From: DASSFZ01 sp035283185
GTDB taxonomy: Bacteria; Chloroflexota; Anaerolineae; Fen-1058
Direction of reading: 5' to 3'
Assembly (NCBI GenBank): GCA_035283185.1
Contig: DATEUJ010000017.1
Coordinates: 1 to 64,000 of the forward strand
DNA length: 64,000 nucleotides
The number at the start of each line of letters is the position of its first letter. The stretch's first letter is position 1. A model generated the notes under the pieces. The model did no database searches. It saw only the letters and a program-made list of their open reading frames with translations, and was not told the origin of the DNA. This document shows positions 38,846 through 47,934 of this stretch, piece by piece. The position numbers and the translations under genes were made by a program.

Positions 38846-39085
38846 AACACGTGCGGTCTTGTTGCGCCCGTCAGAGCGCCTGAATTACACAAGAGTATAT
38901 CATGGCAGGCTTTGGTAGTGAGTAGGAGTTTAGTCGATTTAGACAAATACCATACCGAATTCATATATTAATGTAACATAATTTTGACATCGTGAAATAT
39001 GTTTTGGGAAAGGGAACTTGAACACAGTCCGTATCGTCTCAAGGTAGAAATCTGAACGCACTTGCAGTGCGTGATGGAGGGAACA

Positions 39086-39835
39086 ATGTTCAACAGCAGC
39101 AGCAAGTGGTATTTCCTGGTCGGTGGTCTCACTGTGCTGGCCATCGTCGCGGGCGTCATTCTCAGCGCGATAGCGAATGCGTCGGCGACATCGACTCAGG
39201 CGAGCGAAACCGGCTCGCCACGCACCATCACGGCCGTCGGCACCGGCTCGGCCTCGGCATCCCCCGACGTGGCGACGGCGCAGATCGGCGTTGAGACACA
39301 ATCGGCCTCGCCCGAAGACGCGACGCGCGAGAACGAAGAACGCATGAAGACAGTCGTCGAGGCTTTGACGGCCGCAGGCATCGATATGAAAGACATCCAA
39401 ACAGCGTACTACAGCCTGTGGGCCGAGCAGCGATATGATCCGGAGAAAGGCCAGCCTACCGGCGAGTACATCTACCACGTCAGCAATAGCCTGTCTGTGA
39501 AGATCCGCGCCCTCTCGAAAGTCGGCGCGATCCTGAGCGAGGCGGTGGAGGCCGGCGCGAATAATATCTCCGGCGTGAGCTTCAGCATCGAAGACACTTC
39601 GGCGCTCGAGATGGAAGCCCGCGAGAAGGCCGTGGCCGACGCGAAAGCGCGCGCGGAGAGCCTGGCCCAACTGAGCGGCGTCGAGCTGGGCGAGGTGGTG
39701 CTCGTCAGCGAGGTCATCGGCGGGCCTGTGCCGATCGTCATGGAGCGTGCAATGGGCGGCGGCGGCGGGGTGTCCATCGAGCCGGGCCAGCTCGAGGTGA
39801 GCATGCAGGTGCAGATGTCCTTTGCCATCCAGTAG
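39086..39835 (+). CDS. SIMPL-domain (DUF541) exported protein
   Basis: 249 residues from ATG 39086 with GGAGGG 4 bp upstream; the frame opens earlier, at 39062. One N-terminal membrane helix or uncleaved signal (about 10-30) precedes a SIMPL/DUF541 domain (RTITAVGTGSASASPDVATA, then YHVSNSLSVKIRALSKVGAI). Family members are periplasmic or surface proteins of unclear role. An AT-rich region of about 130 bp (38930-39060), unlike its surroundings, lies upstream and probably holds the promoters for both directions. Confidence 0.87.
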   Translation: MFNSSSKWYFLVGGLTVLAIVAGVILSAIANASATSTQASETGSPRTITAVGTGSASASPDVATAQIGVETQSASPEDATRENEERMKTVVEALTAAGIDMKDIQTAYYSLWAEQRYDPEKGQPTGEYIYHVSNSLSVKIRALSKVGAILSEAVEAGANNISGVSFSIEDTSALEMEAREKAVADAKARAESLAQLSGVELGEVVLVSEVIGGPVPIVMERAMGGGGGVSIEPGQLEVSMQVQMSFAIQ

Positions 39836-39838
39836 GCA

Positions 39839-39900
39839 GGGCATCCCCATGCCCGCCAACGGATAGCAGACCTGCCAGGCCTCGAAGACCTGGCAGGTCT
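39839..39900. repeat. Two REP-like hairpins downstream of the SIMPL gene
   Basis: GGGCAT-CCCC-ATGCCC at 39839-39854, then a 12-bp perfect stem AGACCTGCCAGG/CCTGGCAGGTCT at 39868-39900. There is no T-run; they may limit 3' degradation. Confidence 0.7.
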
Positions 39901-40018
39901 GCATTACCGCCTAGAGAGCGTCGTGTTTGCGTCGGGCAAACGTCGGGCGATCCGCTCGAACGAATGCGACGATACAGGTGTCTTATATGCAGGACTCGCC
40001 AGCGCGGGCACTGCCTTC

Positions 40019-40047
40019 TTGCCACAAGCCTGTATGGGCGTTACAAT
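40019..40047 (+). promoter_or_regulatory. Promoter of the alpha-2-macroglobulin gene
   Basis: TTGCCA 40019-40024, 17-bp spacer, TACAAT 40042-40047. The leader is about 65 nt. Confidence 0.7.
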
Positions 40048-40119
40048 CGCCGTGCACTGCACGATGAGCGGACAGACGGTGGGGCGCGCCATCGTGCGGA
40101 CACAAAGGGGGACATTCGC

Positions 40120-43100
40120 ATGACCACTGCTTCCATTGAGCCTCCCAGTCCGGCAGCGCGAGGCTCACGCAATCGCGCTCTCCTGATCGTGGCGCTCATC
40201 GCCGCCGTGGGCGTCGTCGCCATCGGCGCCCTCGCCCTGCTGTCCAATCAACCGCCGCCTTCGCTCACGGCTGAGCTGCCGCCGGTCGTCGTGGACCGTG
40301 CGCCGGAGCGCGGCGAGGAACAGGGGGCCACCGCGCCGATCGTGCTGGTATTTGACAAGCCGATGGATCGCGAGTCGACCGAGAAAGCACTGACGATCAC
40401 GCCCGGCGTGCCGTATACCGTCGAATGGCGTGACGACGACACGCGGCTCGAAGTTGTTCCTGCCGGCGAAGGGTTCGAGCGCGACGCCACGTACGAGGTC
40501 AAGGTTGCGGCCAGCGCCCTGGCGACGAACGGCAAAAACCTGGCCGAAGAGCTGCTCTTCAAGTTCAAGGCGGTCGGCTATCTCGAAGTGACGCAGGTCG
40601 TCCCCGCGCCCGACGCGGAGGATATAGCGATCGACAGCGACGTCACGGTGATGTTCAACCGGCCGGTCGTTCCATTAACCTCGATCTCCAATCAGCGCAA
40701 CCTGCCTCAGCCGGTGACGTTCGATCCGCCGATCGAAGGATCGGGCGAGTGGCTGAACACTTCGATTTACGTGTTCCATTCCGAAGGACTGCTGCAGGCT
40801 GGGACGACTTACACGGCGAAGGTCGCCGCCGGGTTGAGCGATCCCTCCGGCGCGATACTGCCTCAGGACTACGCATGGTCATTCTCGACGCAGCCGCCGT
40901 TCGTGCTGGCGACCGAGCCGGGCGAATCGGAGACGAATGTGTGGCTCGATCGCGCGATCCGGGTGCAGTTCAACCAGGCGATGGACCGCGAATCGGCGCA
41001 GGCGGCATTCTCACTGACCGGTGAGTCTGGGGCGGGCGTGGCGGGCGAATTCGACTGGCCGGGCGAAGCGACGATGGTGTTCACGCCCACGCAACTGCTC
41101 AGCCGCGACAGGCTGTACACGGCGCAGGTCGCGGCAGGCGCGCAGGCGATCGGCGGCGGCAGCGCGACCGAACTCGACACCACGTGGCAATTCCGCACCG
41201 TGCCTGAGCTGCGCGTCGTCCGCACCAGCCCGCGCGACGGGCAAACCGGCGTCGATCCCTACACCGCGTTCGAGGTGTATTTCAGCGCCCCGGTCGACGA
41301 AAAGACGCTGTGGCCGAACATCTTCGCCACGCCGCCGGTGTCGCTGACCGACGTCTATACGTACTACTCCAGCTACGACAATCGCTACGTGTACGCGTTC
41401 AGCGCCGGGCCGTCGTCACCTTTCACGGTGACGATCGCGGGCGAGGTGGCCGATCCGTGGGGCGGCACGCTCGGCGCGGATCAGGTCGTGCACTTCGAGA
41501 CGCGCGCGCTCAGCCCGGAGGCGCGTCTGAACGTTCCGGGTCGCTTCGGCGTGTACAGCGCGTACACCGACACGGTCGTATACGCCTCGTACCGCAACGT
41601 CTCGCAACTGGATTTCGCGCTCTATCCGGTATCGCCGGAAGAGTTCGCGCGGCTGACCGGGCCGGAGTCGTGGCAGTTGTGGGAGCGTCCGGTTCCGGTG
41701 TCGAGCGATCCGATCCGCGCCTGGTCGATCCCGGTCGAAGCGTCGCTCAACGAACTCGGCCTCAAGCGTATCCCGCTGGTTGCCCCGCCGGAGGGCGAGG
41801 TCGTTGAGGGAACTGAAGGAACTGAGGGAACTCAAGGAACCCCCGCAGACAGCGGGCGAGGGCAGGCTGAGGGAACGCAGGCGGGCGGGGCGCTCGCGCC
41901 CGGCATCTATTTCCTTCGCGTGTCTGCGCCGGAGCAGCCGATCATCGACTTCAGCGGCACGTCGCGGCATCTCCTGATCGTCTCGACGGCGAACGTCACG
42001 TTCAAGACCGCCGAGCGCGAGGCGCTTGTGTGGGCCACCGATCTGCAATCCGGGCAGCCGCTGAGCGGCGCACCGGTGGCGCTGCGCAACGCGCAGTTCT
42101 CGGATATCGGCGGCGGACGGACGAACCCGGAGGGCCTATTCACCGTCGATTGGCTCGAGAAGCGCGATCCGTTCGAGATCAAGTATGCCATCGTCGGGGC
42201 CCCCGGCGCGCTCGACGCGGAGCGGACGTTCGGCGTGACGCTCAACGATTGGTCGAGCGGCATCGAGGGCTACGAGTTCGGTGTCCCAACTGAATACTTC
42301 TCCGACCCGTACCGGGTGTACCTCTATACCGAGAAGCCGCTGTATCGGCCCGGCCAGACGGTTCACTTCAAGGGCGTCGTGCGCGCGGCGGACAACACGC
42401 GCTACACCGTCGACTCTGGCCTGAAGGAAATGACGGTGGACATCTTCGATCCGAACGGGACGCAGGTGTACAGCGTGACGCTGCCGCTCGGCGAGCTCGG
42501 CACGCTCAACGCCGACTTCGTCCTCGACGAAGAGGCCGCGCTCGGCTACTACGCGCTCAACGCGCGCATCCCGATTCCGCAGAGCGGCGGGCGTGAGAAA
42601 TTCGTCAACACCTATGGCCAGACATTCCTCGTGTCCGAGTACCGCCGCCCCGAGTTCGTCGTCGAAGTCACGCCGGCGAAGGACGAGTATGGTGCGGGAG
42701 AGGCCATCCAGTTCAGCGTGCAGGCGGCATACTTCTTCGGCGGCGCGGTGAGCGGCGGCAAAGTGACCTGGACTGTGCTGTCGAACGACTACTTCTTTGA
42801 TCGCTACCGCGGCCCTGGCTACTGGAATTGGTACGACAGCGACTACATGGCCGAGTACAGGGGGGGTAACCTCATCGCGTCGGGCGAGGGGGTGCTAGAC
42901 GACAACGGGCAGCTCCTCGTCGAGCTGCCGGCCAATCTCGACGAGAAGGCGGGCAGCCAGACGTTCACTCTGGAGGCGACGGTCGTCGACATTAACGATC
43001 AAGCAGTCTCGGCGCGCGCCGATGTCATCGTCCACAAGGGACTATTCTACATTGGCCTCCAGCCGGACGAATACGTCGGCGTTGCCGGGCAGCCGTTGCT

Positions 43101-46100
43101 CATCAACGTGCGGGCAGTCGATTGGAGCGGCGATCCCTACGGGCAGGCGAATCTCGACGTCGTGTTTTACGAGCGCGAGTGGTTCAGCGTCCAGCAGATC
43201 GACGACTTCGGCAACGTGTTCTGGACGTCGACGTTCTCCGACACGGCGGTATTCACGACGAGCACGACGACGACCCCGCTGGGCGGGGCGCAGGCAGCGG
43301 AGGGCGGCGAGGCGCAGGTAGGCTTCACGCCGCCGTCGGGAGGCGAGTACCGCGTCGTCGCGACGGGCAAAGACCCCGATAGCCGCGAGGTGCGATCGTC
43401 GGCATTCGTATGGGTATCGTCGGAGGAATACGTCGCCTGGCGGCAGGATAACAACGATCGTATCCAGCTCGTCGCCGACAAGCGCGAATACGCGCCCGGC
43501 GAGACGGCGAAGGTGCTGGTGCCCTCGCCGTTCCAGGGCGAGGTGACCGCGCTGCTGACGGTCGAGCGCGCGCGCATCATGGAGCATCGCCTGATCGCAC
43601 TGCGCTCGAACAGCGAGGTGATCGAGATTCCGATCACGCCGGACATGGCGCCGAACGCCTTCGTGTCGGTGGTGATCGTCAAGGGCGTCGACGAGACGAA
43701 CCCGGTTCCGGCGTTCCGCGTCGGCTACGCCTCGTTCGCGGTGAGCATCGAGCAACAGGTGCTCAACGTGAGCATCGCGCCGGATAAGAACGTCGAAGCG
43801 GGCGAGCACTACGGCCCGCGCGAGACCGTGACGTACACGGTGAAGGTCACCGACTATGCAGGCCATCCTGCCCAGGCCGAGCTGTCGATGGCGCTGACCG
43901 ACTACTCGGTCCTGACGCTGCTCGACGACTTCGCGCCGCCGATCGACCGGTTCTACTACGGCGAGCAAGGTCTCGGCGTGCGCACGGCGTCCGCGCTGGT
44001 GCTATCGGTCGATCGCATCAACATCGTGTTCGCCGAAGAGGGCAAGGGCGGCGGCGGCGGCGCGCTCGCCGAAGAGGGCGGCAGCTTCGTCCGCCAACAG
44101 TTCCCCGACACCGTGTACTGGAACGCGACGCTCATGACGGACGCGAACGGCGAGGCGACCGTGTCGGTGCAATTGGCCGACAACCTCACCACGTGGCGCA
44201 TGCGCGCCAAGGCGGTTACCCAGGACACGCTCGTCGGCGAAGCGCATGTCGACATTATCAGCACGAAGGACCTGCTCGTCCGCCCGCTCACGCCGCGCTT
44301 CTTCGTCGTCGGCGACGAGCTGAGCCTGGCGGCCATCGTCCACAACAACACGGACGCGCCGATCCAAGCGAGCGTGACGCTGGAAGGGACGGGAATACAG
44401 ATCGATGGTCAGATCGAGCAGTCGGTGGACATCCCCGCGGGCGATAGAGTGCGGGTCGAGTGGCCGGCCACCGTGCTCGACACGCCGCAGGCCGACCTGA
44501 CGTTCTCGGCGCGCGGCGGCGGGTTGTCGGATGCGAGTAAGCCGCCGGCCGGCCTGCCGCCCGATCAGCGTCTGCCGATCTACAAGTACAGCACGCCGGA
44601 GACGACCGGCACAGCCGGCACGCTCGACCTCGATGAAAGCACCGATCTGCCGGAGGTCGTGACCGAGATCGTCGTGCTGCCCGGAAACATCGACACGACC
44701 GCTTCGCGGGGCGACCTGACCGTGCAGATCGATCCTTCCCTGGCATCGGCGCAGGTGGAGGGACTGGACTACCTGGAGCACTTCCCGTACGAGTGCACCG
44801 AGCAGACGGTGAGCCGCTTCCTGCCGAATGTGCTCACATACCGGGCGCTTAAGGAACTCGGCCTGGCCGATGCCGCGCTTGAGTCGAAATTGGAGGAACT
44901 TGTGGGAACTGGCCTGCAGCGGCTGTACAACCAGCAGCACGCGGACGGCGGCTGGGGCTGGTGGGTCAATGAGCAGTCGGATACGACGACGAGCGCGTAC
45001 GTCGTGCTCGGCATGGCGAAGGCGCGAGAGGCTGGATTTGCGGTCGACGGCGAGGTTGTGGATCGCGGGCTGGATTTCCTGCGTCGCCGGTTGACGGCGA
45101 CGACGCGCATCAACCAGACATACGTCGCGAACCGGCAGGCGTTCGTCCTGTACGCGCTTGCCGAGGCGGGTGAGCCGCAGACCGACGCGGCGGTTTCGCT
45201 GTACGATTCCAAGCGCGGCCTGCTGAGCAACTACGCCAGGGCCTATCTGGCGCTGGCGCTGAGTCTCGATCCGTCGGGTAACGCTTCGCGCGTCGATACG
45301 CTGCTGAGCGATCTGAATAACGCGGCGAAGCTGAGCGCGACGGGCGCTCACTGGGAAGAGGGAGAGCACGACACCTGGAACTGGAACACCGACACGCGCT
45401 CGACGGCGATCGTCCTCGATGCGCTGGCGCGGCTCGATCCGCAGAACCCGCTCGCGCCAAACGTCGTGCGCTGGCTGATGGTCGCGCGCACCGTTGGCCG
45501 CTGGGAATCGACGCAAGAGACGGTCTGGGCGCTGATCGCGCTGACCGATTGGATGAAGGCCACCGGCGAGCTGAACGCCGACTATTCCTGGTCGGCCAGG
45601 CTCAACGACGAGGACTTCGGCAGCGGCGTCGGCAATCAGGAGACCTTGGGTGATCCGGTGGTGCTTCACAAGGAACTCAAGGAACTCTTGCTCGGCGAAG
45701 CGAACGCGCTGACGATCGAGATGAAGGCGGCCGAGGGCCAGACCGGTGAGGGTCGACTGTATTACACGGCGCACCTGGAGACGTTCGTGCCGGTCGAGAC
45801 GGTCCAGTCGCTCACGCGCGGCATCAGCGTGGCGCGGCAGTACTTCAGTGCGGACGACGAGTGCTTCAAGCCGCGCGACGCGAAGCGAGGCGAGGAACCG
45901 ATCCCCTGCACGCCGGTGACGGGTGCGAAGGTCGGCGACGTGCTGCAGGTGCGGCTGACGATCGTCGCGCCGAACGATCTGTACTACGTGAAGGTCGAAG
46001 ACCCGCTGCCTGCCGGCGCGGAGGCGATCGATACGTCGCTCAAGACGACCAGCCAGATCAACGAGGCGCCTGAGCTGAGCAAGACGTCGCCGTACTCCTA

Positions 46101-46323
46101 TTACGACGGCTGGGGCTGGTGGTGGTTCACACGCACCGAATTGCGCGACGAGAAGGTGGTGCTGTTCGCGTCGTACCTGCCGGCGGGGACGTACGAGTAC
46201 ACCTACCAGGTTCGCGCCGGGCTGCAGGGCACGTACAAGGTCATCCCGCCGCACGCGGAAGAGATGTACTTCCCGGAGGTGTTCGGGCGCGGGGATGGGA
46301 TGTTGTTTGAAATAGAGAGATAG
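40120..46323 (+). CDS. Alpha-2-macroglobulin family protein with thioester motif
   Basis: 2067 residues from ATG 40120 (GGGGGA upstream; the frame is open 52 codons earlier without family sequence). A membrane anchor (about 19-42) is followed by about four Ig-like domains of the SbsA type (FDKPMDRESTEKALT, FNQAMDRESAQAAF, VYFSAPVDEKTLW), then macroglobulin domains. The intact CxEQ thioester motif is C1559-T-E-Q (FPYECTEQTVSRF), with the helical thioester domain (DGGWGWWVNEQSDTTTSAYV) and receptor-like end. Such proteins trap attacking proteases at the cell surface. The usual partner PBP1C is not adjacent. In-frame GGAACT repeats occur at 41799-41880 and 45664-45690. Confidence 0.93.
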   Translation: MTTASIEPPSPAARGSRNRALLIVALIAAVGVVAIGALALLSNQPPPSLTAELPPVVVDRAPERGEEQGATAPIVLVFDKPMDRESTEKALTITPGVPYTVEWRDDDTRLEVVPAGEGFERDATYEVKVAASALATNGKNLAEELLFKFKAVGYLEVTQVVPAPDAEDIAIDSDVTVMFNRPVVPLTSISNQRNLPQPVTFDPPIEGSGEWLNTSIYVFHSEGLLQAGTTYTAKVAAGLSDPSGAILPQDYAWSFSTQPPFVLATEPGESETNVWLDRAIRVQFNQAMDRESAQAAFSLTGESGAGVAGEFDWPGEATMVFTPTQLLSRDRLYTAQVAAGAQAIGGGSATELDTTWQFRTVPELRVVRTSPRDGQTGVDPYTAFEVYFSAPVDEKTLWPNIFATPPVSLTDVYTYYSSYDNRYVYAFSAGPSSPFTVTIAGEVADPWGGTLGADQVVHFETRALSPEARLNVPGRFGVYSAYTDTVVYASYRNVSQLDFALYPVSPEEFARLTGPESWQLWERPVPVSSDPIRAWSIPVEASLNELGLKRIPLVAPPEGEVVEGTEGTEGTQGTPADSGRGQAEGTQAGGALAPGIYFLRVSAPEQPIIDFSGTSRHLLIVSTANVTFKTAEREALVWATDLQSGQPLSGAPVALRNAQFSDIGGGRTNPEGLFTVDWLEKRDPFEIKYAIVGAPGALDAERTFGVTLNDWSSGIEGYEFGVPTEYFSDPYRVYLYTEKPLYRPGQTVHFKGVVRAADNTRYTVDSGLKEMTVDIFDPNGTQVYSVTLPLGELGTLNADFVLDEEAALGYYALNARIPIPQSGGREKFVNTYGQTFLVSEYRRPEFVVEVTPAKDEYGAGEAIQFSVQAAYFFGGAVSGGKVTWTVLSNDYFFDRYRGPGYWNWYDSDYMAEYRGGNLIASGEGVLDDNGQLLVELPANLDEKAGSQTFTLEATVVDINDQAVSARADVIVHKGLFYIGLQPDEYVGVAGQPLLINVRAVDWSGDPYGQANLDVVFYEREWFSVQQIDDFGNVFWTSTFSDTAVFTTSTTTTPLGGAQAAEGGEAQVGFTPPSGGEYRVVATGKDPDSREVRSSAFVWVSSEEYVAWRQDNNDRIQLVADKREYAPGETAKVLVPSPFQGEVTALLTVERARIMEHRLIALRSNSEVIEIPITPDMAPNAFVSVVIVKGVDETNPVPAFRVGYASFAVSIEQQVLNVSIAPDKNVEAGEHYGPRETVTYTVKVTDYAGHPAQAELSMALTDYSVLTLLDDFAPPIDRFYYGEQGLGVRTASALVLSVDRINIVFAEEGKGGGGGALAEEGGSFVRQQFPDTVYWNATLMTDANGEATVSVQLADNLTTWRMRAKAVTQDTLVGEAHVDIISTKDLLVRPLTPRFFVVGDELSLAAIVHNNTDAPIQASVTLEGTGIQIDGQIEQSVDIPAGDRVRVEWPATVLDTPQADLTFSARGGGLSDASKPPAGLPPDQRLPIYKYSTPETTGTAGTLDLDESTDLPEVVTEIVVLPGNIDTTASRGDLTVQIDPSLASAQVEGLDYLEHFPYECTEQTVSRFLPNVLTYRALKELGLADAALESKLEELVGTGLQRLYNQQHADGGWGWWVNEQSDTTTSAYVVLGMAKAREAGFAVDGEVVDRGLDFLRRRLTATTRINQTYVANRQAFVLYALAEAGEPQTDAAVSLYDSKRGLLSNYARAYLALALSLDPSGNASRVDTLLSDLNNAAKLSATGAHWEEGEHDTWNWNTDTRSTAIVLDALARLDPQNPLAPNVVRWLMVARTVGRWESTQETVWALIALTDWMKATGELNADYSWSARLNDEDFGSGVGNQETLGDPVVLHKELKELLLGEANALTIEMKAAEGQTGEGRLYYTAHLETFVPVETVQSLTRGISVARQYFSADDECFKPRDAKRGEEPIPCTPVTGAKVGDVLQVRLTIVAPNDLYYVKVEDPLPAGAEAIDTSLKTTSQINEAPELSKTSPYSYYDGWGWWWFTRTELRDEKVVLFASYLPAGTYEYTYQVRAGLQGTYKVIPPHAEEMYFPEVFGRGDGMLFEIER
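41799..41880. repeat. GGAACTCAA-family repeat inside the alpha-2-macroglobulin gene
   Basis: GGAACTGAAGGAACTGAGGG and following units encode VEGTEGTEGTQGTPADSG and GQAEGTQAG, a flexible insertion before APGIYFLRV. A short block (CAAGGAACTCAAGGAACTC) recurs at 45666-45685. Confidence 0.8.
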
Positions 46324-46396
46324 AGGTCGGAGGTTGGAGAGCGAGGCGTGGGAGTGCCGACTTCAGTCGGCGATTTTGCGATTCGGCTGGGGCCGG

Positions 46397-46963
46397 TTAT
46401 TCTTCAAACAAAGCGGCGACCGGCACGCTGAAGCCCGGCAACACATCATCGCCGGGGAGCGTGGCGGTTTCGGGAAATTCGCGCACGTCCGTCAGTGATC
46501 GATAGGCGTATACCGTCCGGGTTGCAGGGTCGGCCACCCAGACGAGCTTGACGCCGATGGAGAAATACTCGCGCAGTTTTCGCATCACTTCGCTCCAGCG
46601 ATCGTCGGGTGACAGAATTTCGACGACAAGTTCGGGCGCGACTTCCAGGAAGCCACTCCCCTCCTTCTGCTGCGCGTAGCGTTCGTGTGAGATGAAGGCC
46701 ACGTCCGCGCCACGCACCGTATCCGGGTTGCGATGGGTGTAGATGCCGACTTCACCTACCAGCACGTAGCCCAGATTGTTCTGCCTGACGAAGGATTTGA
46801 TAAATTCGTCAAAATTACTTTCGTAGCGTGCGTGCTTGTGTCCGGTCGGGCTCATCGGCACGATTCTCCCCTCGATCAGTTCGCATGGGCCAATGTGGCC
46901 CATCGCCAGCAACTCTTCGCCCCGGATGAGCGTATCAGTTCGCTGCTCAACGACGACTGCCAT
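46397..46963 (-). CDS. Uma2-family (DUF820) putative endonuclease
   Basis: 188 residues. The PD-(D/E)xK-type core is visible as RGADVAFIS followed by PELVVEILSPDDR, with YFSIGVKLVWVADP downstream, the usual Uma2 order. AGGGAGGTGAT lies just before the ATG, and an extended -10 (TGC-TATACT) is at 46998-46990 on this strand. No biological role is established; these genes are very numerous in Chloroflexota and cyanobacteria. A tail fragment of a sibling is at 32718-32771. Confidence 0.9.
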   Translation of the reverse strand: MAVVVEQRTDTLIRGEELLAMGHIGPCELIEGRIVPMSPTGHKHARYESNFDEFIKSFVRQNNLGYVLVGEVGIYTHRNPDTVRGADVAFISHERYAQQKEGSGFLEVAPELVVEILSPDDRWSEVMRKLREYFSIGVKLVWVADPATRTVYAYRSLTDVREFPETATLPGDDVLPGFSVPVAALFEE

Positions 46964-47001
46964 AGAGTATCACCTCCCTACACAAAAGCAGTATAGCACA
47001 T

Positions 47002-47229
47002 CTATCGACTTTCTGGTGGCCTTGTGCGCCGCTTCTCACCCAGGCTGGCCGACAGTCCCAGCAACCCGCCCGCGACGACCCCGATCACCAACTCGGCCAC
47101 CGCTGCGGATCGCCCCGCAAACCACGCGAAAAGCAAGGCTATCGCCAGCCCTGACAGCGCGCCAAGCAGAGCGATCGCCCAGCGCCTGCGGCCCGTCAGG
47201 TGGCCGTAGAGCTTTTCATCCTTGCTCAT
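47002..47229 (-). CDS. Small membrane protein with two helices
   Basis: 75 residues with two hydrophobic stretches (about 18-37 and 42-61) linked by a short loop, a basic start (TGRRRW) and a basic tail (GEKRRTRPPESR). I do not recognise a family. A perfect 14-bp palindrome, CCTGTGCGCACAGG (47256-47269), lies 27 bp upstream of its start. Confidence 0.55.
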   Translation of the reverse strand: MSKDEKLYGHLTGRRRWAIALLGALSGLAIALLFAWFAGRSAAVAELVIGVVAGGLLGLSASLGEKRRTRPPESR

Positions 47230-47567
47230 GTCGGTGGTTCCAATCTGCGCTGAATCCTGTGCGCACAGGTTGCAGGATCTGGACAGAATGCGCCAATCTG
47301 AGTGCTCGTGTGACCACTTATCAGCTCATGTTACGCAGAAACGCATCCTTCGACTACGCGTCGGGCGCACGCTTCGCGTGAGCGGAACGCAGTGAAGTCG
47401 AAGAACGCGCCCGACGCTCCGCTCAGGATGCTTGCGTAAGGTCGGTTATCAGTATACCGTGAGGTCAGTGATTGTGCCAACCTCACTTCAGAGCCTTCAG
47501 ACACCAGTCGCCGGTTGTGTTCAGGCTTCAGAGAGCGGGAAGTCCGGCCCGCAAACTAATGCCTTAC
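47230..47567. other. Intergenic stretch: palindrome and CTTCGACT-type repeat, no gene seen
   Basis: It contains the palindrome CCTGTGCGCACAGG (47256-47269) and, at about 47346-47432, a repeat of the CCTTCGACT...GAAGTCGAAG...CCGCTCAGG family also found at the centre of MITE copy 2 (19330-19400). No coding frame is convincing. Confidence 0.6.
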
Positions 47568-47596
47568 TTGCAGTGCACATATGAGCATGCTATACT
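47568..47596 (+). promoter_or_regulatory. Promoter of the MutL-like cluster
   Basis: TTGCAG 47568-47573, 17-bp spacer, TATACT 47591-47596. The predicted transcript start (about 47603) is only about 5 nt before the ATG at 47608. Confidence 0.75.
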
Positions 47597-47607
47597 AGCC
47601 GCGACTT

Positions 47608-47934
47608 ATGATCAGCAGGAATGCCGACCAGGACGAAGAACGGGTGGTCTTGTGGGCCTCGCGCCTCCGGCGGTGGGGGATGGGCGATTTCGTGCCGCTG
47701 GCGGTGGATGTGCTCCGCCCCTTTACATTCCTCGGGGCGCAGGCTCTGAATCTGTTCGCGCCGGTCCTGACGACTTTCGCTTCGCCGGCCGAGATTCGCG
47801 GATTAGCCGATCTGCTGGAGTCACCCGAAGCCCTGGATCGATTGTCCGAGAGGTTTGCATCGCCCGGAAGGGGCCAGGGGAGCGGCAGCCGCGAGGCGGC
47901 GCCGGCTGAATCGGACGAAGAGGCGCGCGCATGA
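47608..47934 (+). CDS. Small protein, first gene of the MutL-like cluster
   Basis: 108 residues, not recognised. A charged start (MISRNADQDEERVVLW) leads to an amphipathic or weakly hydrophobic middle (LAVDVLRPFTFLGAQALNLF) and a Glu/Ala-rich end. The promoter geometry makes translation leaderless or nearly so, since no Shine-Dalgarno sequence fits in the about 5-nt leader. It overlaps the next gene by 4 bp (ATGA). Confidence 0.6.
   Translation: MISRNADQDEERVVLWASRLRRWGMGDFVPLAVDVLRPFTFLGAQALNLFAPVLTTFASPAEIRGLADLLESPEALDRLSERFASPGRGQGSGSREAAPAESDEEARA

Noticed and set aside
44002..46254. A 750-codon minus-strand frame opposite the alpha-2-macroglobulin gene.
   Set aside because: It is antisense to the thioester region; no recognisable protein.
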